NCBI RefSeq assembly: GCF_016745505.1
Contig: NZ_JAERUC010000078.1
Coordinates: 1 to 64,000, forward strand
Reading direction: 5' to 3'
DNA length: 64,000 bases
From: Streptomyces silvae
GTDB taxonomy: Bacteria; Actinomycetota; Actinomycetes; Streptomycetales; Streptomycetaceae
Part shown: positions 7,924 through 15,889 of the stretch, in pieces
Position numbering within the stretch: the stretch's first letter is position 1
Layout of the letters: each line of letters begins with the position of its first letter
Program-made: the position numbers and the translations under genes
The notes under the pieces: model-generated
Told to the model about the DNA's origin: nothing
Database searches by the model: none
Seen by the model: only the letters and a program-made list of their open reading frames with translations

Positions 7924-9216
7924 TCAGGGGACGGAAAGGGTGCACACCCGGCTGCCGCTGTCGAAGATCTGCAGATCCCTGATCATCTTCAGGGCGATCC
8001 GGTGGTGCCCCCGCTCGTTGGGGTGGAGTCCGTCGCTGAGCAGGGAGAGGGGGACCTGGCCGCCGTTGCCGGTCAGCCAGTCGTCGTAGTGGTCGACGAA
8101 GACCACGTTCTGCTGCGCGGCCACCTCGCCCATGACCCGGGCGTAGTCCGGGAGGGCCACCCGGCCGGGCCAGGTGGCCGGGTCGACCGGGTTCGGTGAC
8201 TGGAGGACCGGCACCGGTGACCCGGGCAGCGCGCGCACCGAGCCGACCAGCGAGACGAGGTTGGCCCGGTACTTCTCCAGGCCGAGCCCCGCGGTCGCGA
8301 TGTCGTTGGTCCCGATCATGATCGAGACGACCTTCGGCGAGAAGGCGGTGACCCGCTCGGCGAAGGAGGCGGTGAGCTCGGCGCTCGTGGCGCCGCTCAC
8401 CCCCGAATCGATCACGAAGTCCCGGTTCTTGGGCTTGCCCAGCTCCCAGCGGACGCGTTCGGTCCAGTGCTCGGGGTAGCTGCGCCAGCCGTGGGTGTGC
8501 AGGGCGCCGTGGGTGATGCTGTCGCCGGTGAACAGCCAGGTGGCGGGGGTGTCGCTGTTGAGGATCGTGGAGATCCGGCCGTGGTCGGCCACCTCGGGGC
8601 GCGGACACTGCGCGACCAGCTCGCCCGCGTCGAGCACCCGGTCCCAGACCGCCGCCCGCTCGACGGTGCCGGTGAGGAACCACTCGCCGGACGGGTGGTC
8701 GCTGTCGCGGTTCGCGCCGAGCGTCAGCGCCGTCAGTCCGGAGACGCTGCCGAAGAAGGGACGGGCCTTCGTCTCGAACACCACCTGGCCGCCCGCGTGG
8801 AGGCGGGTGCCGGTGGAGTCGACGGTGACGGCGACGGTGTGCCGGCGCCCGTCGTCATAGCGTGTCCGGGTCATGACATTGACGAGGACGGCACCCCGCT
8901 GCCGTACGGAGAACTGCAGGGCTCCGCCACTGAGGTTCAGGGTGAGGTTGGAGGAGGGGACGGCCGGGTCGGAGGCGCTGATCAGCGTCATCGCCTCGTT
9001 GTGGCTGGTGGTGCGGAAGGTGACGAGGACCGTTCCCGTGGTGAGCGGGGCCAGGGCCCCCACCCGGGACGACAGATCGACACCTGAGGTGCCGTCGAGA
9101 TCCACGGCCGTGGTGTGGTCCACCAGCGGGCCGGCCGAAGCGGCGGAGGCACGGCCGGCCAGCGGGCCGGCCAGGGCCGCCGCGCCGGCGGCGAGGAGTG
9201 CGGAGCGTCTGCGCAC
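7924..9216 (-). CDS. Secreted SGNH/GDSL hydrolase with N-terminal sialidase-type lectin domain; probable sialate O-acetylesterase
   Basis: A 430-residue exported protein. A Tat-like or Sec signal (MRRRSALLAAG...ASAASA) is followed by a concanavalin-like domain (about residues 30-205, TGTVLVTFRTTSHNEAMTL) like the N-terminal lectin domain of sialidases. The C-terminal half is an SGNH hydrolase: block I FTGDSITHG (Ser nucleophile), block III GTND, and block V SDGLHPN (Asp and His). A ribosome-binding site GGAGGAAAG precedes the GTG start. It sits between another esterase and the sialidase, so removal of O-acetyl groups from sialic acids, which otherwise block sialidases and lyases, is the likely job. 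That role is inferred from context. Confidence 0.8.
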   Translation of the reverse strand: MRRRSALLAAGAAALAGPLAGRASAASAGPLVDHTTAVDLDGTSGVDLSSRVGALAPLTTGTVLVTFRTTSHNEAMTLISASDPAVPSSNLTLNLSGGALQFSVRQRGAVLVNVMTRTRYDDGRRHTVAVTVDSTGTRLHAGGQVVFETKARPFFGSVSGLTALTLGANRDSDHPSGEWFLTGTVERAAVWDRVLDAGELVAQCPRPEVADHGRISTILNSDTPATWLFTGDSITHGALHTHGWRSYPEHWTERVRWELGKPKNRDFVIDSGVSGATSAELTASFAERVTAFSPKVVSIMIGTNDIATAGLGLEKYRANLVSLVGSVRALPGSPVPVLQSPNPVDPATWPGRVALPDYARVMGEVAAQQNVVFVDHYDDWLTGNGGQVPLSLLSDGLHPNERGHHRIALKMIRDLQIFDSGSRVCTLSVP

Positions 9217-9231
9217 GGAGCTTTCCTCCGG

Positions 9232-10236
9232 TCAGGAGCGGTCGGCCTGCCCCGACGGCAGGCCGGCGAACAGGGAGCGCACCCAGGCCAGTTGTTCCGC
9301 CCGGTGGTGCTCGGCGCCGCCCTCGTGCCCGTTGAACTCGTAGACGCGTACGTCCTTGGGGCCCGCGTAACGGTGGTAGGCCGTGAAGCAGGTGGAGGGC
9401 GGGCAGATCTCGTCCATCATCGCGATGGAGAACAGCGCGGGAGCGGTCGCCCGGGTGGCGTGGTGCGCCCCGTCGAAGTACGCCAGGGTGCGGAACACCG
9501 ACTCGGTGCGGTCGCGGTAGAGCTGCAGGTAGGCGGCGATCTCGGTGTACGGCGGCACCCCGGCGATCCGTGCCGCCCGGGGGATGTTGCACAGGAACGG
9601 CACGTCCGGCATCACCCCCGCCAGCCCCGGCACGAGCCCGGACACGGCCAGCGCGATGCCGCCGCCCTGGCTGAACCCGGTCACCACGATGCGCGCGGGG
9701 TCAACCTCCGGGTGCTCGCGCATCGCCTCCACGCAGCGGACCGCGTCGGTGAACACCCGCCGGTAGTAGTGGGTTTCGGGGCTCTCGACACCCCGGGTCA
9801 CGAAGCCCGGCACCGCCCCGGCGGCCCCGGCGTCGGTGTCGGCCGTGACCCCGCCCGCCGCCGACCAGCCCTGGCCCCGGGTGTCCATGATCAGGTGTGC
9901 GTATCCGGCGCACGCCCACATCAGCTGCTCGTGCGGGAGCCCCCGGCCACGCCCGTAACCGAGGAACTCCACGACGCAGCCCAGCGGTTCGGTGGCTCCG
10001 GCCGGCATGTGCAGCCAGCCGCGCACCGGGCGCCCCCCGTACCCCGGGACGCTCACGTCGTACGTATGCACCTGGGCCAGCCCGGAGTCGATCCGCTTGT
10101 AGCGGGGCTTGTCCGGGACGCCGTCGAGAGGCGCCTCGCCCAGGGTGTCCGCCCAGAAGGTGTCGAAGCCGTCGGGCAGCGGGAGCTCGGGGCGGTAGGT
10201 GAGGCATTCCGCGAGCGGGAGATCGGCCGACGGCAT
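9232..10236 (-). CDS. Acetylxylan esterase / cephalosporin-C deacetylase family esterase (CE7-like)
   Basis: A 334-residue alpha/beta hydrolase of the AXE1 family, with no obvious signal peptide. The nucleophile motif is GFSQGGG, the acid is probably the Asp in MMDEICPPS, and the His is in FNGHEGG near the C-terminus. The family deacetylates acetylated sugars or small molecules. ATG at 10236 is preceded by CAGGAGGGCACAGCC, a good ribosome-binding site, and is preferred over upstream codons. It is the first gene after the promoter-operator at 10268-10333 and is 15 bp from the SGNH esterase gene, so it is probably a cytoplasmic esterase acting on acetylated sialic acids or derived sugars. Confidence 0.82.
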   Translation of the reverse strand: MPSADLPLAECLTYRPELPLPDGFDTFWADTLGEAPLDGVPDKPRYKRIDSGLAQVHTYDVSVPGYGGRPVRGWLHMPAGATEPLGCVVEFLGYGRGRGLPHEQLMWACAGYAHLIMDTRGQGWSAAGGVTADTDAGAAGAVPGFVTRGVESPETHYYRRVFTDAVRCVEAMREHPEVDPARIVVTGFSQGGGIALAVSGLVPGLAGVMPDVPFLCNIPRAARIAGVPPYTEIAAYLQLYRDRTESVFRTLAYFDGAHHATRATAPALFSIAMMDEICPPSTCFTAYHRYAGPKDVRVYEFNGHEGGAEHHRAEQLAWVRSLFAGLPSGQADRS

Positions 10237-10267
10237 GGCTGTGCCCTCCTGGGGGACGGGAAGCGAC

Positions 10268-10291
10268 AGGACAGAAGACGTCAGATGTCCT
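10268..10291. promoter_or_regulatory. GntR-type operator O2 (esterase-sialidase operon)
   Basis: AGGACA and TGTCCT flank the core GAC-GTCAGAT-GTC at 10277-10289, which differs by one base from the core at 4213-4241. It stands between the axe-type esterase start and its promoter, at about +5 to +30. Confidence 0.75.
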
Positions 10292-10303
10292 GCTGGCATC
10301 CGG

Positions 10304-10333
10304 ACCCTAGGGAGACTTGTGGCCGGGCGTCAA
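10304..10333 (-). promoter_or_regulatory. Promoter of the esterase-sialidase operon
   Basis: On the minus strand TTGACG (10333-10328) is followed after 18 bp by TAGGGT (10309-10304), a close match to the Streptomyces vegetative consensus TTGACN/TAGRRT. The operator starts 12 bp after the -10 box. Confidence 0.65.
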
Positions 10334-10351
10334 GAGCGCGGCCGTGGCCGG

Positions 10352-10375
10352 GCCCCCGCCCCGGAGGGCGGGGGC
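10352..10375 (-). terminator. Hairpin after the second GntR gene
   Basis: GCCCCCGCCC, a CGGA loop, and the complementary GGGCGGGGGC form a 10-bp stem 20 bp past the stop codon of the GntR gene. It separates that gene from the esterase promoter. Confidence 0.65.
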
Positions 10376-10395
10376 TCAGGAGCGGCCGCCCCCGG

Positions 10396-11127
10396 TCAGA
10401 GCTGGTCGTCCCCGCGCGACCTGGCCTCGGCGATCCGGCGCCTGACCGGCGCGTAGTGCTCGCCGAGGGCCTTCAGGAACGCGGTGACGTCGCCCGCCCG
10501 GGCCGCGTCCACGATGTTCTGGTGGGCGGCGATCGTCGCGGTCTCGTCGGCGTGCGTGAAGCCGTCGAGGTGCGGCGCGACGATCGTGTAGACGTCCCAG
10601 AAGGCCATCGAGAGCTGGCCGATCAGGGCGTTGCCGAGCGGGGCCACGAGCAGCGCGTGGAAGGTCCGGTCCGCCGCGACGAAGCCGTGGCCGTCGCCCG
10701 CACCGGTGGTGCGCATGGTGGCGACCAGGGCGTCCAGCGAGTCGAGCTGCTCGGCGCTGAGCGAGGAGATGATCCGGTCGGCCATGCCGCGCTCGAGGAG
10801 TTCGCGTACGTCGACGAGGTCGGCCATCACCTGGAAGTCGTCGTCGGGGGAGAGCAGGCCGCGGAAGGTGAGGCTCTCCACCAGCGCGGACAGGCTCAGC
10901 CGGCCGACGTACGTCCCGTGGCCGTGGCGCACCTCGACGATGTCGAGGGCGTCCAGGATCTTGACGGCCTCCCGGACGCTGGACCGGCTCGCGCCGAGCG
11001 CCTCGCACAGGGCCGGCTCCGTGGGAAGCGGGTCCCCGGGGCGCAGCCGCTCGTCGAGGATGTAGCGCTTGATGCCCTCGACGACTTCCTGCCTCAACAG
11101 GGTGCGACCGGGTCGCGTGCCGGACAT
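10396..11127 (-). CDS. GntR/FadR-family transcriptional regulator (nan locus, second)
   Basis: A 243-residue FadR-type regulator. The winged helix has the same pattern as the first regulator (RPGDPLPTEPALCEAL, then SRSSVREAVKILDALD, wing VRHGHGTYVG), and the rest is an FCD domain (FHALLVAPLGNALIGQL). ATG at 11127 is chosen because GGGGAG precedes it and homology begins there. It is divergent from the ABC transporter operon, with operator O3 in between, and so probably represses that operon, itself, and perhaps the other two operator-bearing units. Codon use is like its neighbours. The presence of two paralogous regulators at one locus suggests either division of labour or hetero-regulation. 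Confidence 0.87.
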   Translation of the reverse strand: MSGTRPGRTLLRQEVVEGIKRYILDERLRPGDPLPTEPALCEALGASRSSVREAVKILDALDIVEVRHGHGTYVGRLSLSALVESLTFRGLLSPDDDFQVMADLVDVRELLERGMADRIISSLSAEQLDSLDALVATMRTTGAGDGHGFVAADRTFHALLVAPLGNALIGQLSMAFWDVYTIVAPHLDGFTHADETATIAAHQNIVDAARAGDVTAFLKALGEHYAPVRRRIAEARSRGDDQL

Positions 11128-11159
11128 ATGTGAACTCCCCACCTCTTGACCCCTCTCGA

Positions 11160-11187
11160 TTGTCAAGCTACGTTCCCACGCTATCAA
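11160..11187 (+). promoter_or_regulatory. Promoter of the ABC transporter operon
   Basis: TTGTCA (11160-11165) and TATCAA (11182-11187) are separated by 16 bp. Operator O3 follows the -10 box directly. Further down, GAGAAC at 11235 and GTTCTC at 11253 form a second, weaker inverted repeat in the leader. Confidence 0.5.
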
Positions 11188-11188
11188 G

Positions 11189-11213
11189 GCATCAGACATC
11201 TGACGTCTGATGC
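11189..11213. promoter_or_regulatory. GntR-type operator O3 (ABC transporter operon / second gntR)
   Basis: Perfect 9-bp arms GCATCAGAC and GTCTGATGC enclose ATCTGAC. Read on the minus strand the centre gives GAC-GTCAGAT-GTC, identical to the core of O2. It is the most symmetric of the three sites. Confidence 0.8.
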
Positions 11214-11296
11214 TCGGTGGTTCAGCGCAGTGCTGAGAACCGCCGAAACAGCTGTTCTCCACCCATTCCTCATCCTCAACGTCCCTTGGAGGACCC

Positions 11297-12892
11297 GTGC
11301 CCGAGCTGAGGCCAGCCGGCGTCGAGCGCCGCACCTTCCTGCGTTACACCAGCGCCATCGGGGCGGCCGCCGCCATCACGGCAGGCCTTTCGGCGTGCGG
11401 CGGGCCCTCCTCGACCGCCGACGGCGCGGCGGGCAAGAGCGACGGGAACGGCACCATCGAAGCCGGTCTGTCGTACCCCCTGTCGACCGGATTCGACCCG
11501 ATGATCACGTCGGGTGCCACGCCGTACGCCGCCAACATGCACATCTTCGAGGGCCTGGTCGATCTCGACCCGGCCACCCTCGTGGCGCGTCCCGCGCTCG
11601 CCACGGAGATGCCCAAGAAGATCAATGCCACCACCTACCGCGCCACCCTGCGCGACGGCGCGACCTTCCACGACGGCTCCCCGGTCACCGCCGAGGACGT
11701 CGTCTTCAGCTTCGAACGCATCCTGGACGAGAAGAACGCGTCGCTGATGGCACAGTTCGTGCCCTTCATCGACACGATCACCGCCGTCGACACCAAGACG
11801 GTCGAGTTCAAGCTCAAGTACGCCTTCGCGCTCTTCCCCTCGCGCATCGCCGTCGCCCGGATCGTGCCCAAGAAGATCGTCGAGGCGGACGTGAAGGGAT
11901 TCGACGCCAAGCCCGTCGGCTCGGGTCCGTACAAGTTCGTCGAGGCCACCCGCGAGGACAAGATCGTCTTCGAGAAGTTCGACGCGTACAACGGCTCCCA
12001 CCCGGCCAAGGCCAAGAAGATGATCTGGCGCCTGATGTCGGACCAGTCGGCCCGCGTCAGCGCCATGGAGTCCGGCCGCGTCCAGGCCATCGAGGACGTC
12101 CCGTACATCGACGTCAAGCGGCTCTCCGCGACGACGAGGACCGAGTCCGTGCAGTCCTTCGGCCTCCTCTTCCTGATGTTCAACACCGCCGACAAGCGGT
12201 TCGCCGACAAGCGGGTCCGCCAGGCCCTGCACTACGCGCTGGACACCGAGAAGATCATCTCCACCGCCATGGTCGGCAACGCCGCGGCCGCGACCGGGTA
12301 CGTCCCCTCGACGCACCCCGATTACCACAAGGCCGCCACCGTCTACACCCACGACGTGGCCAAGGCGAAGAAGCTGCTGGCCGACGCGGGCGTGGGCAAG
12401 CTCAAGTTCACCGTCCTGACCACCGACACCGGCTGGGTCAAGGACATCGCCCCGCTCCTCAAGGAGAGCTGGGCCGCGGCCGGTATCGAGGCCACCCTCA
12501 ACATCGCCCAGTCCCCGGCCCAGTACGCCAAGGTCGACAGCGGCGACTTCGAGGTCCTCGTCGCCCCCGGCGACCCCTCGGTCTTCGGCAACGACGCCGA
12601 CCTCCTGCTGCGCTGGTTCTACTACGGCTTCTGGCCGGAGAAGCGCTACGGCTGGGCGAAGACCGCCGAGTACAAGAAGGTCAAGCAGCTCCTCGACAAG
12701 GCCGCCCAGGCCGCCGACGAGGCCGCCCGCAAGCAGCTGTGGGGCCAGATCACCGACGTCGTCGCCGACGAGGCCGCGCTCTACCCGATCCTCCACCGCA
12801 AGCTGCCCACCGCGTGGAGCGAGAAGGCCCTGCCCGGCTTCAAGCCGCTGCCCACCACGGGCCTGTCCTTCGTGGACGTCGGCCGCGCCTGA
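11297..12892 (+). CDS. ABC transporter substrate-binding lipoprotein (peptide/nickel/opine family), probable sialic acid binder
   Basis: A 531-residue extracytoplasmic solute-binding protein of family 5 (SBP_bac_5). The N-terminus has a twin-arginine motif RRTFLR, a hydrophobic stretch and the lipobox LSAC, so it is probably a Tat-exported lipoprotein. Family hallmarks are visible: FHDGSPVTAEDVVFSFER and VGSGPYKF. The GTG at 11297 follows TTGGAGGACCC. It heads an operon with two permease and two ATPase domains and a NanA-like aldolase, under the same operator as nanA, so sialic acid is the inferred ligand. Corynebacterium sialic acid importers of this ABC family (SiaEFGI) are a known precedent. 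Confidence 0.85.
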   Translation: MPELRPAGVERRTFLRYTSAIGAAAAITAGLSACGGPSSTADGAAGKSDGNGTIEAGLSYPLSTGFDPMITSGATPYAANMHIFEGLVDLDPATLVARPALATEMPKKINATTYRATLRDGATFHDGSPVTAEDVVFSFERILDEKNASLMAQFVPFIDTITAVDTKTVEFKLKYAFALFPSRIAVARIVPKKIVEADVKGFDAKPVGSGPYKFVEATREDKIVFEKFDAYNGSHPAKAKKMIWRLMSDQSARVSAMESGRVQAIEDVPYIDVKRLSATTRTESVQSFGLLFLMFNTADKRFADKRVRQALHYALDTEKIISTAMVGNAAAATGYVPSTHPDYHKAATVYTHDVAKAKKLLADAGVGKLKFTVLTTDTGWVKDIAPLLKESWAAAGIEATLNIAQSPAQYAKVDSGDFEVLVAPGDPSVFGNDADLLLRWFYYGFWPEKRYGWAKTAEYKKVKQLLDKAAQAADEAARKQLWGQITDVVADEAALYPILHRKLPTAWSEKALPGFKPLPTTGLSFVDVGRA

Positions 12893-12963
12893 CGCCCACC
12901 GGTCCGGGCCGCCCTCCCCGGCGGCCCGGACCCGCCGTCCGCCCAATCGCAAGGAACCCGACG

Positions 12964-13914
12964 ATGGTTGCTTTTCTCCGGCTCGCGCTGCGACGCGTCG
13001 CGATGATGCCGGTGATGATCCTCGGCATCGCGCTGCTGGTCTTCGTGGTGCTGCAGTTCTCGCCGGCCGACCCGGCCTTCAATGCGCTCGGTGAGAGCGC
13101 CACCCCCGAGGCCCGCGAGGCCTTCGCCGAGGCCAACGGGCTCAACGACCCGCTGCCCGTGCGGTACTTCGACTTCCTCGGCCAGCTCCTCCACTTCGAC
13201 CTCGGGATGACCGTCCCGCCGAGCCAGCCCGTGATCGACCGGATCACCGCGGCCTTCCCGCTCACCCTCCAGCTCACCTTCCTCGGGCTGGCCCTCGCGA
13301 TCGTCCTCGCCGTCGTCGGCGGAGTGCTCGGCGCCATGTACCGGGACCGCTGGCCCGACCAGCTCTTCCGGATCCTGTCCATGGCCGGGGTCGCCATCCC
13401 CTCGTTCTGGCTCGGTGTCCTGCTCATCCAGCAGTTCGCGCTGAACACCCGGATCTTCCCGACCGGCGGATACACCAACCCGGCCGACTCGTTCGGCGGC
13501 TGGCTCACCACCATGGCCCTGCCGGCCGTCTCGCTCGCCGTGCCCGTCGCCGCGTCGCTCGCCCGCCTCGTCCGCACCTCGATGGTCGCCGAACTCGACC
13601 GCGACTACGTCCGCACCGCCCAGGGCAACGGCCTCCCGGTCCTCCTGGTGATCCGCTCGGTGCTGCGCAACGCGCTCGTCACCCCGCTCACCGTGCTCGG
13701 CGTCAAGGTCGGCTACCTGCTCAGCGGAGCCGTCGTCATCGAGGCGATCTTCGACCTGCCGGGCATGGGCAAGCTCATCCTCGAAGGTGTCACCGGCGGC
13801 GACGTAGCCCTGGTCCAGGGCACCGTACTGACCATCGCCATCGCCTTCCTGGTGGTCAACGTCATCGTCGACCTGCTCTACCTGCTGGTCAACCCGCGCA
13901 TCAGGACGGTGTGA
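12964..13914 (+). CDS. ABC transporter permease (DppB-like)
   Basis: A 316-residue inner membrane permease with six predicted transmembrane segments. The start (LRRVAMMPVMILGIALLVFVVLQFSPADPA) and the EAA-type loop MVAELDRDYVRTAQGNGLP before the last helices are typical of DppB-type components. It follows the binding-protein gene by 71 bp and is separated from the next gene by a single base, so they are co-translated. It should pair with the DppC-like domain of the following fusion protein to form the channel. Confidence 0.9.
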   Translation: MVAFLRLALRRVAMMPVMILGIALLVFVVLQFSPADPAFNALGESATPEAREAFAEANGLNDPLPVRYFDFLGQLLHFDLGMTVPPSQPVIDRITAAFPLTLQLTFLGLALAIVLAVVGGVLGAMYRDRWPDQLFRILSMAGVAIPSFWLGVLLIQQFALNTRIFPTGGYTNPADSFGGWLTTMALPAVSLAVPVAASLARLVRTSMVAELDRDYVRTAQGNGLPVLLVIRSVLRNALVTPLTVLGVKVGYLLSGAVVIEAIFDLPGMGKLILEGVTGGDVALVQGTVLTIAIAFLVVNVIVDLLYLLVNPRIRTV

Positions 13915-13915
13915 C

Positions 13916-15889
13916 ATGTTCGCCACGGGCCGTCTGGCCAAGAAGCTCTCCCGACCCGGCGTCGCCTTCCGCGCCCTCCCGGTCACCTCACGCGTCGCCC
14001 TCGGCGTCCTGATCGTCGTCGTCCTCGGCGCCGTACTCGCCCCCCTGCTCACCCAGGACCCGCTGACCACGGGCACCCCCGTACAGGCACCCGGCGGCGA
14101 CCACTGGTTCGGCACCGACCGCGCGGGACGCGACGTCTTCGCCCGCGTCGTGCACGGATCGCGCTACTCGCTGGTGATCGGCCTCGGCGCGACCGCCGTC
14201 GCCCTGGTCGCCGGAGCCCTCCTCGGATCGCTCGCCGCGACCTCGCGCAAGCTCGGCGACGAGTCGGTCATGCGCACCCTCGACGTCGTCATGTCGTTCC
14301 CGCCGATCGCCCTCGCGGCCGTCCTGGTCGCCGTCTTCGGCACCAGCATCCCGGTGATCATCTTCACCATCGCCTTCGTCTACACCCCCTCGCTCGCCCG
14401 CGTCGTACGCGCCAACGTCCTCGCCCAGTACGGAGAGGACTACGTCGCCGCCGAGAAGGTCATCGGCGCCCGGCGCGGCTACATCGTGCTCCGCCACGTC
14501 GCCGTCAACTGCATGGCCCCGGTCATGGTGTTCGCGACCGTCATGGTCGCCGAGGCCATCATCTTCGAGGCCAGCCTCTCCTTCATCGGAGCGGGCGTGC
14601 AGGACCCCGACCCCAGCTGGGGCAGCGTCCTCGCCTACGGACGGCAGATCCTCCTGGCCGGCGGCTGGTGGGCCACCTTCTTCCCCGGCCTGGCCCTCCT
14701 GATCACCGTCCTCGCGCTCAACATCCTCTCCGAGGGCCTCACCGACGCCTCCGCGGCACCGAAGAGCGCCCGCGCCCACGCCGGGCCCGCCGCCACCACG
14801 GCAACGGACCCGGTCGAGGCCGCCTCCACCGTCGACATCGACGCGGCCCTCGGCAAGCTCGCACGGCACATCGAGTCCACCGAGCCCACCATCACCCCGG
14901 TACGCGAGGACGCCGACGAACTCCTCGTCGTACGCGACCTCGCCATCCGCTTCCCGGACCGCTACGGCGACATCCCCGTCGTCGACAAGCTGAACTTCAC
15001 CGTCCACGAGGGCGAGACCCTCGGCCTGGTCGGCGAGTCCGGCTGCGGGAAGTCCATCACCAGCCTCGCCGTCATGGGCCTCCTCGCCCGCAACGCCGAG
15101 GTCAGCGGCGAGATCCTCTACCGCGGCCGGGACCTGCTGAAGCTCCCGCCCAAGGAGCGCCGCGCCCTGATGGGCCCGGAGATCGCGATGGTCTACCAGG
15201 ACGCGCTCTCCTCCCTCAACCCCTCCGTGCTCGTCGGCACCCAGCTGAAGCAGCTGACCTCGCGCGGCGGTACGAAGACCCCGGCCGAACTCCTCGAACT
15301 CGTCGGCCTCTCGCCGGAGCGCACCCTGCGCAGCTATCCGCACGAGCTCTCCGGCGGCCAGCGCCAGCGCGTCCTCATCGCCATGGCCCTCTCCCGCAGT
15401 CCCCGCCTGCTGATCGCGGACGAGCCGACCACCGCCCTGGACGTCACCGTCCAGGCCCAGGTCGTCGAACTCCTCATCCGGCTGCGCGACGAGCTCGGCT
15501 TCGCCATGGTGCTGGTCTCGCACGACCTCGCCCTGGTCGGCGACCTCTCGCACCGGGTCGCCGTCATGTACGCCGGCCGGCTCGCCGAGGTCGGCGACAC
15601 CCGCTCCGTCCTGACCGACCCCGCCCACCACTACAGCCGCGGCCTCCTCGGCTCCGTCGTCTCCCTGGAGGCGGGCGCCCGACGGCTCCACCAGATCCGC
15701 GGCGTCGTCCCCGCGCCGCAGGGCTTCGGCGAGGGATGCCGCTTCGCCGGGCGCTGCGGCGCGGCGACCGAACTCTGCCGCACCACCACCCCCGTACTCA
15801 GCGGGCGCGGCACCACGAAGGACCACGGCTTCGCCTGCCACCACCCGGCCGAGGCCGCCGCGAAGAAGCTGGAAGGGAGCGCCCTGTGA
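13916..15889 (+). CDS. ABC transporter fused permease (DppC-like) and ATPase (DppD-like)
   Basis: A 657-residue fusion. Residues about 1-280 form a DppC-like permease (GVLIVVVLGAVLAPLLTQDP, GTDRAGRDVFARVVHGSR, EAA loop ANVLAQYGEDYVAAEKVIGA). A linker rich in Ala and Thr follows. From about residue 340 an ATPase domain carries Walker A GESGCGKS, signature LSGGQRQR, Walker B LLIADEP and the H-loop VSHD. The C-terminus has the oligopeptide-ATPase cysteine cluster (CRFAGRCGAATELC). Permease-ATPase fusions are uncommon in this family but are known from actinobacterial sialic acid importers. The fusion is in one continuous frame with normal codon use, so it is not a sequencing artefact. Confidence 0.9.
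   Translation: MFATGRLAKKLSRPGVAFRALPVTSRVALGVLIVVVLGAVLAPLLTQDPLTTGTPVQAPGGDHWFGTDRAGRDVFARVVHGSRYSLVIGLGATAVALVAGALLGSLAATSRKLGDESVMRTLDVVMSFPPIALAAVLVAVFGTSIPVIIFTIAFVYTPSLARVVRANVLAQYGEDYVAAEKVIGARRGYIVLRHVAVNCMAPVMVFATVMVAEAIIFEASLSFIGAGVQDPDPSWGSVLAYGRQILLAGGWWATFFPGLALLITVLALNILSEGLTDASAAPKSARAHAGPAATTATDPVEAASTVDIDAALGKLARHIESTEPTITPVREDADELLVVRDLAIRFPDRYGDIPVVDKLNFTVHEGETLGLVGESGCGKSITSLAVMGLLARNAEVSGEILYRGRDLLKLPPKERRALMGPEIAMVYQDALSSLNPSVLVGTQLKQLTSRGGTKTPAELLELVGLSPERTLRSYPHELSGGQRQRVLIAMALSRSPRLLIADEPTTALDVTVQAQVVELLIRLRDELGFAMVLVSHDLALVGDLSHRVAVMYAGRLAEVGDTRSVLTDPAHHYSRGLLGSVVSLEAGARRLHQIRGVVPAPQGFGEGCRFAGRCGAATELCRTTTPVLSGRGTTKDHGFACHHPAEAAAKKLEGSAL

Noticed and set aside
13988-15844. 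A minus-strand frame of more than 600 codons opposite the permease-ATPase fusion
   Set aside because: It is the reflection of codon bias. The plus strand encodes clear Walker and permease motifs.
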